DNA of 64,000 bases from Apostichopus japonicus (Eukaryota; Echinodermata; Holothuroidea; Aspidochirotida; Stichopodidae): positions 24,537,168-24,601,167 of the forward strand of contig NC_092569.1 of NCBI RefSeq assembly GCF_037975245.1, written 5' to 3'. Positions 23,038 through 35,581 of the stretch are shown here, in pieces. Positions within the stretch are counted from its first letter, which is position 1. The number at the start of each line of letters is the position of its first letter. Made by a program: the position numbers and the translations under genes. Below the pieces are notes generated by a model. That model was not told the origin of the DNA, did not search any database, and was given only the letters and a program-made list of their open reading frames with translations.

Positions 23038-23461
23038 AAAGAACGAATTCTCATTTCTCGAAATAATGGTGTGACATCCCCTATGACTGTTACTTGTCTT
23101 TATGTGCCATTCAAGCTTATATACAATGTTAGTATTTCCGTGTCCATGTAAAGCGAAATCTACCAAAACAGTAAGGTAAAAATTGAACTTCTGCTTGATT
23201 GAAAGTATAGTAACTTTATTAGTTCTTAGACTTTAAAACTAATCCTTTGAATATACCAATTAATGGATCGGGTCATCTTAAGAGACGTCTGTATGCTGGT
23301 CCGAAATATCAAAAAACCGTTCGGCCAACATAGTCAACTTTAATTGCCGTAATGTTGTGCCAAGGTGCTGGTGCTCCTAGGCGAACAGTTAGGCCTACAG
23401 TCATTTAATGCAAGCATATTGCCTATTATATATTATTCACAAGTAATGGGAATTCAATCTT

Positions 23462-23610
23462 AAAGAGTGTTCAGGGTGACCACTATAAGCTGGTCTGAGT
23501 AAAATTAGCTCTGAAAGAGTAAAATCATTCACTTTTGTTAGACATGAAGTCATCCCCCTGATAAGAGCGACTTCCACTTCTTTAGTATATTTAGATCATC
23601 TCGAACACAC
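23462..23610. repeat. Intronic foldback unit, copy 2 of 6
   Basis: This is the same architecture as the unit at 22882: AGAGTGTTCAGGGTGACCAC at the left, AGAGTAAAATCATTCACTTT inside and GATCATCTCGAACACAC at the right. It sits about 130 bp upstream of the stalk exon. Confidence 0.7.
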
Positions 23611-23735
23611 CAAAGAACGAATTCTCATTCTTCGTAATGTATGGTGTGTACAAGCCATAATAATGTTACTTGCCTTGAATTACCTGTCACATATAAATAC
23701 ATACTTTTTATTTGCGTGTCCATTTAAACCGAAAG

Positions 23736-23807
23736 GTCCGACGACTTCAAACAGCGGTAGCACGTTACCAAGTGAAGTGACCAGTATTGTACAATCTACC
23801 AAAGTAG
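23736..23807 (+). CDS. Gene A, Ser/Thr-rich stalk exon
   Basis: A 72 nt exon, phase 1 at both ends, with acceptor CCGAAAG and donor AGTAG|GTAAGG. It encodes GPTTSNSGSTLPSEVTSI then VQSTKV, which is rich in Ser, Thr and Pro, as in O-glycosylated membrane-proximal stalks. An almost identical exon lies at 46241-46312 in gene B. The acceptor has a weak pyrimidine tract, but conservation of both splice sites and of the open frame in two copies supports it. Confidence 0.65.
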
Positions 23808-23813
23808 GTAAGG

Positions 23814-23817
<4 letters not shown>

Positions 23818-23881
<64 letters not shown>
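23818..23881. repeat. TA microsatellite
   Basis: About 60 bp of uninterrupted alternating TA begins a few bases after the stalk exon donor. Open frames reading Tyr-Ile repeats across it are artefacts. The paralogous position at 46320 has no such expansion. Confidence 0.95.
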
Positions 23882-23884
<3 letters not shown>

Positions 23885-24959
23885 TTTCATGTTCCTTCCC
23901 ACCATGTTCCATTCGGCTGAAAGGCATATATTTTATCTGTATTCATATATGTCTCACATTGATAAGAGAAACACGCCAAAGAGGTCAAGATTCAATGTTA
24001 ATAGCAGAGACAGTACATAAGACAAATACTTGACGATTTCAACTAACTTTAATTTATCAAGGATGTTCCAATACCTGAATCCTTGAGTTTTAACAACAGG
24101 TGTATGCTAGTCCCATATAGCATAAACACTTAGGGCCAACATTGTCAAAATTGATTTGAGATGTTGGGCCACGGAGTGCTATATGGCGACTGCTCGTAGG
24201 GAAAAGTTGGTCACACAGTTGGTTCCAATGCTTAGCCAATATTTTGACTATTATATATTTTTGGACAAACGTTGGCAGATGGTTGGGTTAACGGCTGGAC
24301 CAATTGTTGGATGTACGTTTCCTGCTTTTAGATTACCATGTGAACCATATCTTTCAGTAAAGATATGTTAAAAGTTCTTGTAGGTTCACCATCAACGGAA
24401 GAGCAAAACGTTTTCTCCTGTAGTTCTTTCACAGAAATGAGATGTCCTTGTATGCTTGATATTTTGATTTATTACCATCTGTCGATTAGGTTAAGGATAG
24501 TTGGATAGCTCAAAGCAAACAAGACCGGTTTATGCACTGTACGTAAAGACAATTTGCAGAATTTCTACAAGACTTTAAACATTGATATCACAACCTGACA
24601 TAACCAGATCAACAGATTATATATGTTCAGATCATAATTAACTAAGAATATTGAAAAATATCAGAAATTAACCAAAGACACCTCACATTTTCTTTGACCT
24701 TCTACAAATAAGATTTTGAAAACTTGTCGACATAAGCCATCTAACATTGAACTTTAAAACTATGAAAGACTAGCTGAAGTATCTCGTTCCAGTTGGAAAT
24801 CATGTAATGTGACAAAGGACCCTCTTGAAATTGTCTTATACCTTTCAAAATCAATTTTCACAGCTTCATCTGCAAAATGTGCATTCCTATGTAATGTCCA
24901 GATCTTGGAAATTTAAGCACCACTGTTAAAAAACATTTATTGTCTACTTTGGAAAGTGT

Positions 24960-25200
24960 ATGTGACATTGTAATGATGATATGTAATAACGACGGTGTTC
25001 AATTGTGCCAGTGAGTTACAACCCGTTTGCTTAATGTTCGTGTTCAAAAGGCGTAAAATAAACATAGTATCACACATAATTTTACAACCGAGAATCAAAA
25101 ATACGTTTACTGTTTTTAATGTTAGTTAAATAGTAAATTCTCATCGCTATCCGCCATCACTCATAATTGCAGAGACTGATAATTCACATATTTAAAGAAA
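24960..25200 (+). repeat. Intronic segment present three times in the Ig locus
   Basis: This sequence (GTGCCAGTGAGTTACAACCC through AATTGCAGAGACTGATAATT) recurs at about 43910-44110 and 46660-46880. Each copy ends with an acceptor-like AATTGCAG followed by AGACTGATAATTC, the start of a stalk-type exon. In this copy the exon-like part is cut short and has no donor. A related, better preserved acceptor lies 230 bp downstream at 25401. Confidence 0.75.
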
Positions 25201-25401
25201 TGATATGTTAGAACTTTGATATGGTGCCACAATATATATGATGTGATATACCGTATACAGCCTGTTCGTGTGCGAAAGGCGCAAAATAAACATATACTCA
25301 CAAATCATTATAAAAACTAGAAACGAAATTACGTACTTAATGAAATTTTAAGCAATGTAATAAATGTTCATTGCTATACGCCTATACACTCTTAATTGCA
25401 G

Positions 25402-25431
25402 AGATCGAGCACTCACCGAATGATAAACCAG
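25402..25431 (+). CDS. Gene A, candidate 30 nt stalk micro-exon
   Basis: The acceptor CTTAATTGCAG and donor CCAG|GTAAGA bracket 30 nt that keep phase 1 and encode EIEHSPNDKPG across the junctions. Related sequences at 44099 and 46863 have the same acceptor but have lost the GT donor. It is optional: gene A stays in frame with or without it. The remainder of 25.4-27.5 kb is intron in which I see no further exon. Confidence 0.45.
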
Positions 25432-27506
25432 GTAAGAAAAAATATGAACTTATACCAAATTTGGAATTTATATCAATTTATTGATTGCTCTCCTTTTAAA
25501 TTATGAAAAATATTAGTGATGTCATTACAGGCCTCTATACGGCGACAGAGATAATTTTATTTTTCCGAAAGCATAATTAATATTATATGCATAATTAGAA
25601 TATCGTTACTCCAGTAACTTCTAATGAATTCAGGCAATTTATCTTACTGTAGCAGAAATAATATCATTTATAAAAAAAAGTTAAATGTTCATTCCTTAAA
25701 AAGAATTGCTTGCATTCTTTCCCATCATGTTGAGTAATATATTTCTTTACGGAGGTTAGGGCGTTACCAAAACTGTTGAAAACACCAAGGAAACATGTGG
25801 AACAAATTCTTTCTATTTACAATTGTTATAATTATTCATTCCTTAAAATAAATTCCTTGCATTCTTTCTCATCATGTTGAGTAGTTTATTGCTTGAGAGA
25901 GGTGTGGTCGTTGCCAAAGCGAAACCAAGGAAACATGTAGCACAAATTCGTTCTATTCGTCATCAAACGTGATAAGTGATTTTATTAGGTATTTGATAGG
26001 ACAATTTACACATAAGCTGCCAATAAATAAAACGAAAAGCGATCGTAAAAGGAAAGATCGGGAACGTTGGGTAGTAATTCTCTAGACTCTATCACGCTAA
26101 ATATGCGTTTACTATCTTGAGTGACAACACTTTCTGGCTATACGGCAATACATCAAAATACCTTTGATAACAAAAAACTTAAAGAGCGACACCGCTTTTT
26201 TATTTGCAAATCAAATCCTTACGAAAAGTATGTGATATTAGTATTAATACCCATCACTTGAACACTTAATTTAAGGAAGTGCTTCTTTAAGTTGCTAACA
26301 TTTGTAGTTAAGACTTTAACTGCTCGTGATGTATTGGCATGATACAGATGCTACTACTGTACCTACTACTACACTTCGTCCAGCACATACGCTATGATTA
26401 CATACAATTACTTTAAGATAAACCTCAAATATACTACTGACTATTATTTTCAGCCTGCTCAATAGCTTCTAGTAAACTCCATTTCGTGATTGGAATGTTA
26501 AAAAGATAGCATGATGTGTCTTCAGTTTTATAGTCCTAACTAATCCATCTTTACAGGGATATGTTTCCATTATGCATCCCATAACCCAGTTGTTTCGAAG
26601 AGGTATCCTTGTCAGCTAAAAGCTGAAAAAATAACATAGAGTCTATAAAAAGGGATCGATTTCTTGGCTGATCCGCCAATCATATCTTTACTGAAAGATT
26701 TATCCTAAACATATTTCAGAATGTCTTCCTCTGCTACTTGTTAGCCTACTTACTGAAAGTGTTTTATATAGATTTTCAAGTTTTACTTTTTCTTAGTCTT
26801 GCCTCTCAAATATTGCCAGTACCTTCAGAACCAAAGTACATCTTTCTTCACACTGCACCAATTAGACCATATATGCAAAAGTCGATCTACTCAATTTCAT
26901 CCACATGTGTATTGGATAGGGACGATTCAAATTTGCACTCAGAAATCGTGATTTCTGTGTCAGTGTGGAGACCATCTTACTCTGGACTCTAAACTAAGGA
27001 ATTCTGGACCTTCAGTCCATCTGTTACTTCCTCTTCTCTTCGAATCACTGCATCTACTTCCATAGTTAACACTACTGCAGATAATTCTAAACGTGGGATG
27101 CTCATAACCTTTACGGGTGCCAAATGTGATTTGGACATAAAATGGCACAATGAACTTTGCCATTTGACTTAATTGGTTTCAAATAGTTGACACAATCAAA
27201 CGGTTCCTCTGGGGCATCTGAAAAATGGTGAATTTCATTAGTAGCACCCTCATTATCATCAATATTTCAAGTTTCCAAGTTACGACAGTTCCTTTTGCCA
27301 GTCTAGCCAATTTGTTAGATCTCCAGCTGCTAGAGAATCATCCCAACCAACATCCTTGTGACAAAGTCTCTGGTTAACAAGCTTAGCCCTTATGATAAGT
27401 CGTGCAGCCATTTCAAATAGCTAAGACCGATAGAAACACAATATGTAAATGGTTTGTATTACGATTTCACATTTCCTGCAACTGATTCTTCGCATTTTAC
27501 CAACAG

Positions 27507-27634
27507 ATGGGTCACATGGTCGAAAAGGACTTTGGTTTGCTTTCGTAGGTTTCTTGTTAACAATACTTTGTTCCATTTGTTTCACTGCATTGTGTTATTG
27601 GATGCACAAGAAAGAAAACAAAAAGGCGCCTTAG
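27507..27634 (+). CDS. Gene A, transmembrane and cytoplasmic terminal exon
   Basis: The acceptor TTTTACCAACAG precedes a phase 1 exon encoding DGSHGRKGLWFAFVGFLLTI followed by LCSICFTALCYWMHKKENKKAP and a TAG. About 23 hydrophobic residues form a single membrane helix preceded by a short basic patch. The tail is only about ten residues, Lys-rich, with no tyrosine signalling motif, so any signalling would need a partner. Gene A would be about 200 residues: signal peptide, one Ig-like domain, stalk, helix. No clear polyadenylation signal was identified downstream. Confidence 0.7.
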
Positions 27635-28429
27635 AGAACCAGTGAATTCCATGCAAATAATGAAAGCAACTGACAATCAGGAGAAGTTTAAGGGCTAGAA
27701 GTTTCAAATGTTTGTACGAAGTTAACACAATTACTATTTTTCATGTGAACAAAATCTTTTTATGCAAGTTTTAACTTTTCGTATTCGATAAGTTTTATCT
27801 GTAAAACAGTCTAAATGCAATTCTGTACTATAATTCTGTAATGTAATAAGTCTTGAATGTCATGTTCTAACTCCCGTTACTTACTAGTACAACACAATCT
27901 TGTTACATGGCAATTTTTGTTGTTATTAGTTAAATATGACACCTTCAGCCAACATTTTATGTTGCGACGTAGTCTAGGCCAGGGTACACCACAATTAAAA
28001 ACTATATATATTATTGTTACTGTTTTTATGAAATTATTTGGAACCAAAACAAGATAAAATCACAATTTCTTTCACAACATAGATGATTTGTCCATAAATT
28101 TTCTTTCTTTCTAAAACAAATGAAAGAAGGTGCTCTGAAATTGGAATGATGAATAATTATGTTTGAGTAGCGGCTGAAATTAAAATAATCATAAGAAGTT
28201 TCCAGTGGTTAATGAATAGAAAGAATAAGTAGTCATACATATTCTTCCCATGTCTTGTTGTACTTGTTGCATTTCTAATACACGTTCAAAAAAAGAAACA
28301 CACCCGTCCGCCTGGAGTCACCATTCAAAGTATAGACTTAGATAGCAGATGCAGAAAAGAACCAGTTAAACAATAATATGTGATAACAATTTCTTAAACT
28401 GTCACTAAAATGTTGAAGTTTAACAACAG

Positions 28430-28505
28430 ATGGATCAGATGGATTTACATATTGGTTGCCGTATACGCAGCTGTAGCTGGTGTAAAAGTAGAATCGTATG
28501 AACAT
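28430..28505 (+). pseudogene. Degenerate transmembrane exon relic
   Basis: AACAACAG followed by ATGGATCAGATGG closely resembles the start of the gene A terminal exon (CCAACAG then ATGGGTCACATGG). In phase 1 it reads DGSDGFTYWLPYTQL and hits a stop. One frame over it reads WIYILVAVYAAVAGVKV, which looks like a membrane helix. This suggests a duplicated terminal exon broken by a frameshift, now unused. It could also be coincidence, since the hydrophobic stretch is short. Confidence 0.35.
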
Positions 28506-28509
28506 TTTA

Positions 28510-31500
28510 ATATATACAATATATGTACAATATATTGAAGTCCAAGGTAGAGACTTGAAGATAGCCGAAGAATAAGAAGTCTAAACAAAGCTTGTGCTAA
28601 GTTTTTTTTTTTGTAATCAGTCTTTTAATTCTTACTTTTCTTTCATGAAATTATTTTTCGTATTAAAGTTACGTTTCGATGCTATGTCTAAATAACAATT
28701 CTGCAGGTATTTATTTACCCATGTACCACCCCTGAATCCTCCATTACAGTTTTCTTTAAGTCACTGGTGTATCTACATATTTGCCATGCATTAACGTTTT
28801 CATTGTCATTATCACTACCGTTGTCATGGTTTTGTTGGTCTCATATGTATTTGTTTTGTGACATTTGACGTATATCGTGCGTTTTTCTGCAGCAGTATTA
28901 ATAATGACATCCACTCGTTTTTGTGTTTCTACACCTGTCTTCTTGTGAATTAACTTAAATTTTAGGGAATGAAACAAAGTCGTACATAGACTTAGGAGCC
29001 TGGATGATTTTCTATAGCAGGTTTTGCTGTTAAAAACAACAGGGTTGCAGTTTTGAACAGCTCTTGTCTAGACAAAAAGGCCTCAATCGCCAAGATGCAT
29101 ACATGCCTGTATTTGCGATAGTGAAGACTAAAAAATCCAAACCTTTTTATTTTCTTGATTTTTAAACACTCCTCCAAAGTGACCAGATCCAATGAAAACA
29201 AAAGAAGAAGAAAAAAAAAACATATATGCGTATGACTATATAGCTGTATGAGTTCAGTCAACTCGGGCATGCGATGATTTCCAGAACTACTTAAGCATCT
29301 AACAAGGAACAGTTACGCTACGTTTCTCACCACTCCTATTATGTGATAATGCTATATTTTTCTATATATAATAATTTCTATTCAGGATATGCCGTTTTCT
29401 AAGACACTACGGAAGTAAAATCCTTGTACACGTGGCCGTTTGTCCACGCGCGTTGTGTGTACAGTTGCATACAGTGCTTGCTAAACGTGTATAACATGTT
29501 CAGATGGCTTAGCCACTCACGCATGACAAATGAGTTTGGCGGAGACGCGCTGTAAAGAAATAAACATAAAATTGCGATTTTATTGACAGCTCAGATTGTT
29601 ATAGAGAAAATACGACTGTCCTATTGAAACAAAACATTGCCTTTGTAATCGTCATCGTCCACTTCATCGTTATCGTATTCATCATCATCATAACTGTAAT
29701 TGAGAATTTAGATTGCTTCATTATGCACTTGAAAAATAAGAAAGCATAACCAACTAACAAAGAAGGGGATCAAAGCTGCTTACGATGATATATTTTATTC
29801 GCTTTAAAACGTTTTCAACTATAATATTTGTTTTGCTGAAATAATCAAATATAAGTGGGGTCATTACTTTTTTCAATGACAAACGTGTATATCTCCACCA
29901 AATCTCCACCAACATTGCTATTGTATGTTACAGTGAGTATAAATAAGAAATAAGAAGTAGTATTTTGCATGCATATTGATATGTACTGATTATTAATACG
30001 GTTCTGATATGTCGCCCTCTGTTAAATAATACGACGATGAATGTAATTGTGTGTATGGCAGAATAAAACGAAATGTGTTGTTTAATATTTATTATTACAT
30101 TACGTAACTTTTGATACTTGCATTCTCTTGTATTGTGATATAATAACATATTGGTGATAGTGCTAATACATCTGCTCGTGTGCCAAAGACTCTTCTCAGC
30201 CGATTATGCAACGCAAAGAGACTTGCAAAAACAATACCCTGGGTTGAAAATTAATATGGTTGTCTCATACGTACAGTCATTCCTAATATTTACTAAACAA
30301 GCAAATTAGTTTTAAAACAGATTAAAGATGCCATATTTCCAATACACATCAACATTTTCGAAACAGACAGAGTGTATTGTACATTGTTCAATGAATGAAA
30401 ATAAAGGTAGACTATATTTTACGCTAATGTGATTCACTTCATAGTTTTCGTGTTCAACATTTATCTAAACCAACTATAATCTACAGTAGCTCGGTCCCTA
30501 ATCAGGTAGGCAAAACCCCAACTCCAACAAGGTTAAATTGTAAGCTATGTTTACATCATAAATTAGTGTTGACAATGTGACATTACTCTTAATGACTACA
30601 AAATAAAATAAACTCCAAAAACACGAATGGCCCTCTAAATCGGTATGCAGTGGAATGCCTCGTCGGCTCTGCCCGTTTACAACTTAAAGTATTACTGTCG
30701 TCCGAATACTCTAGTAAAGTATACTCAAATAAAATATCATAAGATCCCGCTTGGCCCCCTTGTCTACTATAATACCATTCTATAGAGCTCCTAGATTACT
30801 GGACGGTCCAACAGGAACTATACATGGTGCGAGATGTAGGATACCCCATTACCTCGATCGTTACAAAGAGTAAATCAACAGTATCAACAATATATGAGTT
30901 GCTCTCTCTGGAGCAAAACTATTAGGGGGAGATAGATGACCCTTTTAGTCTACCGTGTCGAGCAATGCCCAAAATTCCTATTCCCAGAGCCACTCTCTTC
31001 TCCAGTGCAAAAACTAAATAATCCACAATTTATTAAAAATCAACCGAAATGTAACCTGCGAAACACCTTTAGCTACATACCTAATGAAACTTTAAACCAT
31101 ACGCTTCGCACTTTAATTTGACAGACCCTCACTCATCTAAAAAAAATCGGCATGCCAAAATAGACCTTTTGACTATTATTGTTATTATGATTATTATAAT
31201 TATTATTATTGAATACATGATGATCTAGTTTGATTTCAGTCATAGTATTACTTGTTGTTGTTGTGTGATCTCCCAACCTAATTTCTTTTATAGTAGATAC
31301 ATGTTTAGTCATGTCATTTTCATATTTTATATCTCATGTCAGTATGTTATGTTATGGCATAAAGTTTGTGTTCCAAATTCTTTGTCATTAATGATACTCT
31401 TTTTTCTCTTTTTGTTGCTTGTTTCCCGCGATTTATCTTGAAATCAACTGAAGCCTCAAGTTCTTTGTTCGTGTTGTTGTTGATTTTTGTTTTTCTGTGT

Positions 31501-33200
31501 CTTGTCAACACCATATAGGGTGAGACAAACCCATCTATCATATTTAGTAATCTCATAAAGAGAAACCATTGCTGCTGATACTATTTACACATGCTGATCA
31601 TGACGATACATGCATTGGACTTTGCACCTACTACTAGATCCTTTGTTATAACGCTGCCCAGTACATATATCATGACAGTAACTTTACGCTAAATACAACA
31701 GCATAGCGCGTTGCATTATACATCAACACGGGGAGCAGAACTTTGAGTTTCATTGTACGACACCTGGGTGCATTACGATGATATTTATAAAAAAAATTGT
31801 AGTTAAACATAGAGGATATTGCAGCATTGCTTGATACGATGTATTTCGGAGTTAACTTGGTAAGTTCTTATTTTGACTTTTTGTGTTTTTACTGGCTGCC
31901 GTATATGTTACTGTTGAGGCCACAATGTCATTCCATTACAGCTGCTCTCCTTATATGTTTATGCCTCGGTTCCGAGTTAACGTGATAGATTAGCTAAGAG
32001 TGGTTATTATCAGCGGGGAACTGTATGTGCCTGAATAGGCTTATTTTTACTGGTTAAGTATTGGACTTGAGTTTATTTTCGCCATCCCTAGCCTCCAAGG
32101 GATCGGTTACCTATTGTATCGGTTACCTATTGATCGGTTACCTATCGGGTATGATACCCTGACAAAGGCAAAATGAATCACGTTGACGAAAATGATGTGT
32201 GAATGCGCATGCGTGTGTTTATTTATGTGCGATTGTTGCATTTGTGTGCTTGCGTTTGTTAAAGAACCTTAATGTTTTCTTCGGCGATATACTGATCTGA
32301 AATAGTCTGAAAACATTATAAACACGATAACTCAAGAAATAAAAGGGGAATGGACTTAATAGTTTGCATGTGCACCCACCTCCTTGAGTACAAAGAATTT
32401 ATTGTTTATCGTAGAGAATGTTATATCATGTTTCCAGAGGTCATGGTATAAAACCCTTGTAAACGTGATAACTACAAAAGCAATCATTAGCATGCTTGGT
32501 ATTTGGATGCAAGAACCATATCGTTTTCTACGAAGGTTAACAATTGCCGGTACATTAACTCAATTCAAATGTAAAGTTTGGATGAATTTCATACTTGGTA
32601 CGTGGCTCCGAATCATTGATCTTATAAACACGATACCTATAAAATTATAGATCTTGGAGGAACTTCATACATATTATGTTAATCCAACTTATCCAGTTTT
32701 AAGAACCGTCTCAGCATGTGGTTTACATGACATGATCTCATTTACGGGAAAATTGTAGTAAGGAATCACTGTTCAACTTTCTGGTTATTCTAACATGTAA
32801 TGTAACCTACAATAGACCTACAAATAGTTATAATCCTCTTCTCCGAAATATGCCTAAGGGTTTATGGAGAGGTATTCAGATAAGTTTCTCATAAGTGTGA
32901 TGAGCGTTTGTAGAAAATATTATCGTTGTTTTTAGTACACTATACGTTTATTAAAGGGGTGATTATCTTAAGTTCCCCTATTTAACAGAATACATACTTA
33001 ACTAGCCCGTGGGTGCCTTTCGGAATCAAACCACAATTCAAACCGAAACCTGCTGTAGAACGTAGGTCACATTTACAGTGTGTGAAGGATATATGTAACA
33101 AAAATAAGGCAATCACATTAACCCGAAAAAAACAAAAGGAGTTTACATTAACTGTTCGATATTTACGTTGACACTCTCCAGGAAGGCGAAGACCTGGCGA
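28510..33200. other. Intergenic interval between gene A and gene B
   Basis: No supported exon or intact element was found. Minor repeats are an ATC-type microsatellite at about 29645-29692, an ATT/TTA-type microsatellite at about 31173-31212 and a short tandem of ATCGGTTACCTATT at about 32101-32150 (three units). The open frames here are short and low in information. Confidence 0.4.
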
Positions 33201-33201
33201 G

Positions 33202-33277
33202 ATGAAATGCTTCAACTGGTACACATCAGTTTCATATGTGTTAATTTCTGTCTGCCTGTCGAGTACTTCAGTACATG
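33202..33277 (+). CDS. Gene B, signal-peptide exon
   Basis: The ATG at 33202 opens MKCFNWYTSVSYVLISVC then LSSTSVHG: a basic residue, a hydrophobic core and a small-residue end, as in a signal peptide. The donor CATG|GTAAGT follows 33277 and gives a phase 1 junction, as in gene A. It matches gene A's signal exon in length (25 versus 26 codons) and in the final Val/Ser-His-Gly, so the exons are probably paralogous. A possible acceptor (CACTCTCCAG) ends at 33180. The next compatible exon on this strand is the Ig exon at 37532, across an intron of about 4.25 kb with two large repeat insertions. Confidence 0.65.
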
Positions 33278-33647
33278 GTAAGTGTAAGATTTGAGGTATA
33301 ATCAAACTTGGACAAATCAAAATTGAAATTATCACATAAGTCTACATCAAAATATCTTTTTTGATCTGACGTTGTATATAAACCTGTAAGCAAACCGCTT
33401 TTTACGCATAACGTGAGGGGACAGAAAACGATTGGGTACTGTTTGGAAAAAAAATACGAATTTCAGTGTTTCATCGAAACGTTTGGTTAATACACTGGAG
33501 GAAGCTGAATAGTATAGCAGTGCTGTAGAGGTAGTAAATCAGTCCAAGTAACCTCACAGCAATAAGTCAGTATAGCATACCTTCCTTTGTAATATAATTA
33601 AACCGCCAAACATATAACGGTGTAACTTGAATCTTTAAAAGTAAGTG

Positions 33648-33687
33648 GGCCTTACGTTCGATCCTAGCAGGATCTTCTTCAGAGACT
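33648..33687 (-). ncRNA. Decayed hammerhead-like motif of family 1 PLE
   Basis: On the minus strand this reads CTGAAGAAGATCCTGCTAGG then ATCGAACGTAAGGCC. It has the same core and loop as 9652-9690, with a perfect five-pair stem II (GATCC with GGATC). One A of the conserved GAAA is missing, so it is probably inactive. It marks a solo 3' fragment of family 1 PLE at about 33620-33720, in the first intron of gene B. Confidence 0.5.
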
Positions 33688-33990
33688 GGATGACCAACGG
33701 TGTAACTTGCTTGTCAACTAGTTTGCGGATACTCAAAATTAAAAGAGATCATACTGGGGAGTCTCATTAGACAACTAATAAAACAAGATGGTAAACAATG
33801 TCCCTGTATCACAATATAGCTAAATTTTGTACATTATCTTAATTTTGCTCAACGTATTATTTAACATTTCAAAAACGTTTATTTTTCACATAATATTGGA
33901 AACGTATTACAACTTCTTCAAAGGTGGTTTTCACAATAAAAATATTGCAATTTGATGCCCAGTGAAAAATGTAAAAAATAAACATACCAC

Positions 33991-35513
33991 ATGCGACCGT
34001 ATGGCAAGCCGTTTTACTTTTTATTCAATATTTAATGATATCTTTAATTATTTGATGATATCATTAAATCAATTGTTGATATCAAGAATTCGAATTGTTG
34101 ATATCATTAAACCAATTAATGATATCATTAATTCAGTTCATTTTTTGATATCAATAATTCATTGAATGATATCTTTAAAACAATTAGTGATATCAAGAAA
34201 TGATTTAAAGATATCTTTAAATGTATTTGTGATATGTACATATCACTAATTCGAATTGGTGATATGTACATATCACTAATTCAATTTAATGATATCAACA
34301 AATATGACGTCATCTTTACTGATATCACTTATTCGAATTGGTGATATGTACATATCACTAATTCGAATTACTGATATCATGAAATATGACGTCATATTTA
34401 CTGATATCACTAATTCGAATTAGTGATATGTACATATCATTAATTCGAATTAGTGATATGTACATATCATTAATTCGAATTAGTGATATCATCAAATATG
34501 ACGTCATATTTACTGATATCAGTAATTCGAATTAGTGATATATACATATCATTAATTCGAATTAGTGATATCTTCAAATATGACGTCATATTTACTGATA
34601 TGATATGTACATATCACTAATTCGATTTAATGATATCAACAATTATGACGTACATATCAAGAATTCGGCCATATTTAATGATATCATTAAATATGGCTGC
34701 GATATGTCTGGTTATACGGCGTAGTCTCAGTAACTCATCCGTAAATAGGCCTTATGGAACTAAGCTGGTGGTAGTTGGTATGGGTCTATTGCAGTGCAGT
34801 ATACATTACATTAGTTATACGGTAGGCTCAATACGTAAAACTGCTCTTAATATGGCGGGGATTGAAGCTCAACCAGTTCTAGACAGAATATAATGCACTA
34901 ACCGCACTGCACTGTACTTCCCGCCTCATAATCCCAGGCGCTCAAACTGAGGGCGTAATTGATGATATCATTAAATATGGCCGAATTCGTGATATGTACG
35001 TCATATTTGATGATATCATTAATTGGAATTTATGATATCAAAAATTAGAATTAATGATATCATTAAATATGGCCGAATTCGTGATATGTACGCCATATTT
35101 GATGATATCAATAATTGGAATTTATGATATCATTAAATATGGCCGAATTCGTGATATGTACGTCATACTTTTTGATATCATTAATTTAAATACAGATATC
35201 TGAAATTGAATTTATGATATCTTGAATTGAATTATTGATATCTATAATAGTTCATCTATTTTAAGATATCACAAATTCAATTCTTGATATCAGAAAGTTT
35301 AATTATGATATCATCAAATAAAATAATGATATCAATAATTTCCTTGCACCAATTAATGATATCATCAAATATGACGTACATATCATTAAAACAATTTCAG
35401 ATATCATTAAATAATTGTTGATATCATTAAATAATTGTTGATATCATTAAATAATTGTTTATATCAATAAATACTGAATAAAAAATAAAATGGCTTGCCA
35501 TACGACCGCGAAT
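33991..35513. mobile_element. Palindrome-dense foldback element with terminal inverted repeats, about 1.5 kb
   Basis: The ends are inverted repeats. Left is CGACCGTATGGCAAGCC and a T-rich run. The right end on the minus strand is CGGTCGTATGGCAAGCC and a similar run, and the similarity continues inward as TTCA(A/G)TATTTA(A/T)TGATAT. The interior contains about three dozen GATATC hexamers spaced roughly every 20-35 bases. Between them are longer palindromes: GATATGTACATATC, AATTCGAATT and TGACGTCA. Only 34690-34960 lacks this pattern and is ordinary sequence. No coding frame longer than chance is present. I do not recognise the family. It sits in intron 1 of gene B. Confidence 0.8.
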
Positions 35514-35581
35514 ACCTTTAAACTTTCTTGCCAAAGCAGAGCTAGAATATCACATAATATACTTAACTAAACTATCATCAT

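Larger units (their letters stand above)
21945..23807 (+). repeat. Paralogous Ig block, copy A
   Basis: This segment is nearly collinear with 44453-46312. It starts in intronic sequence (CCTGTCACCATAGAAAAGGG) and spans the Ig exon, two foldback units and the first stalk exon. Introns and exons are conserved to a similar degree, showing a recent block duplication rather than ancient exon homology. After the stalk exon the copies separate, with a long TA microsatellite in copy A only. Confidence 0.9.

Noticed and set aside
24156-24371. 71-codon open frame with WATECYMATARREKL
   Set aside because: It lies in a gene A intron, has no splice-consistent phase and resembles non-coding repeat sequence around 23340 and 45840.
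33962-35480. CRISPR-like array from regularly spaced GATATC motifs
   Set aside because: Repeats are too short, spacers are themselves palindromic and AT-rich, the context is animal DNA and no Cas-like genes exist.
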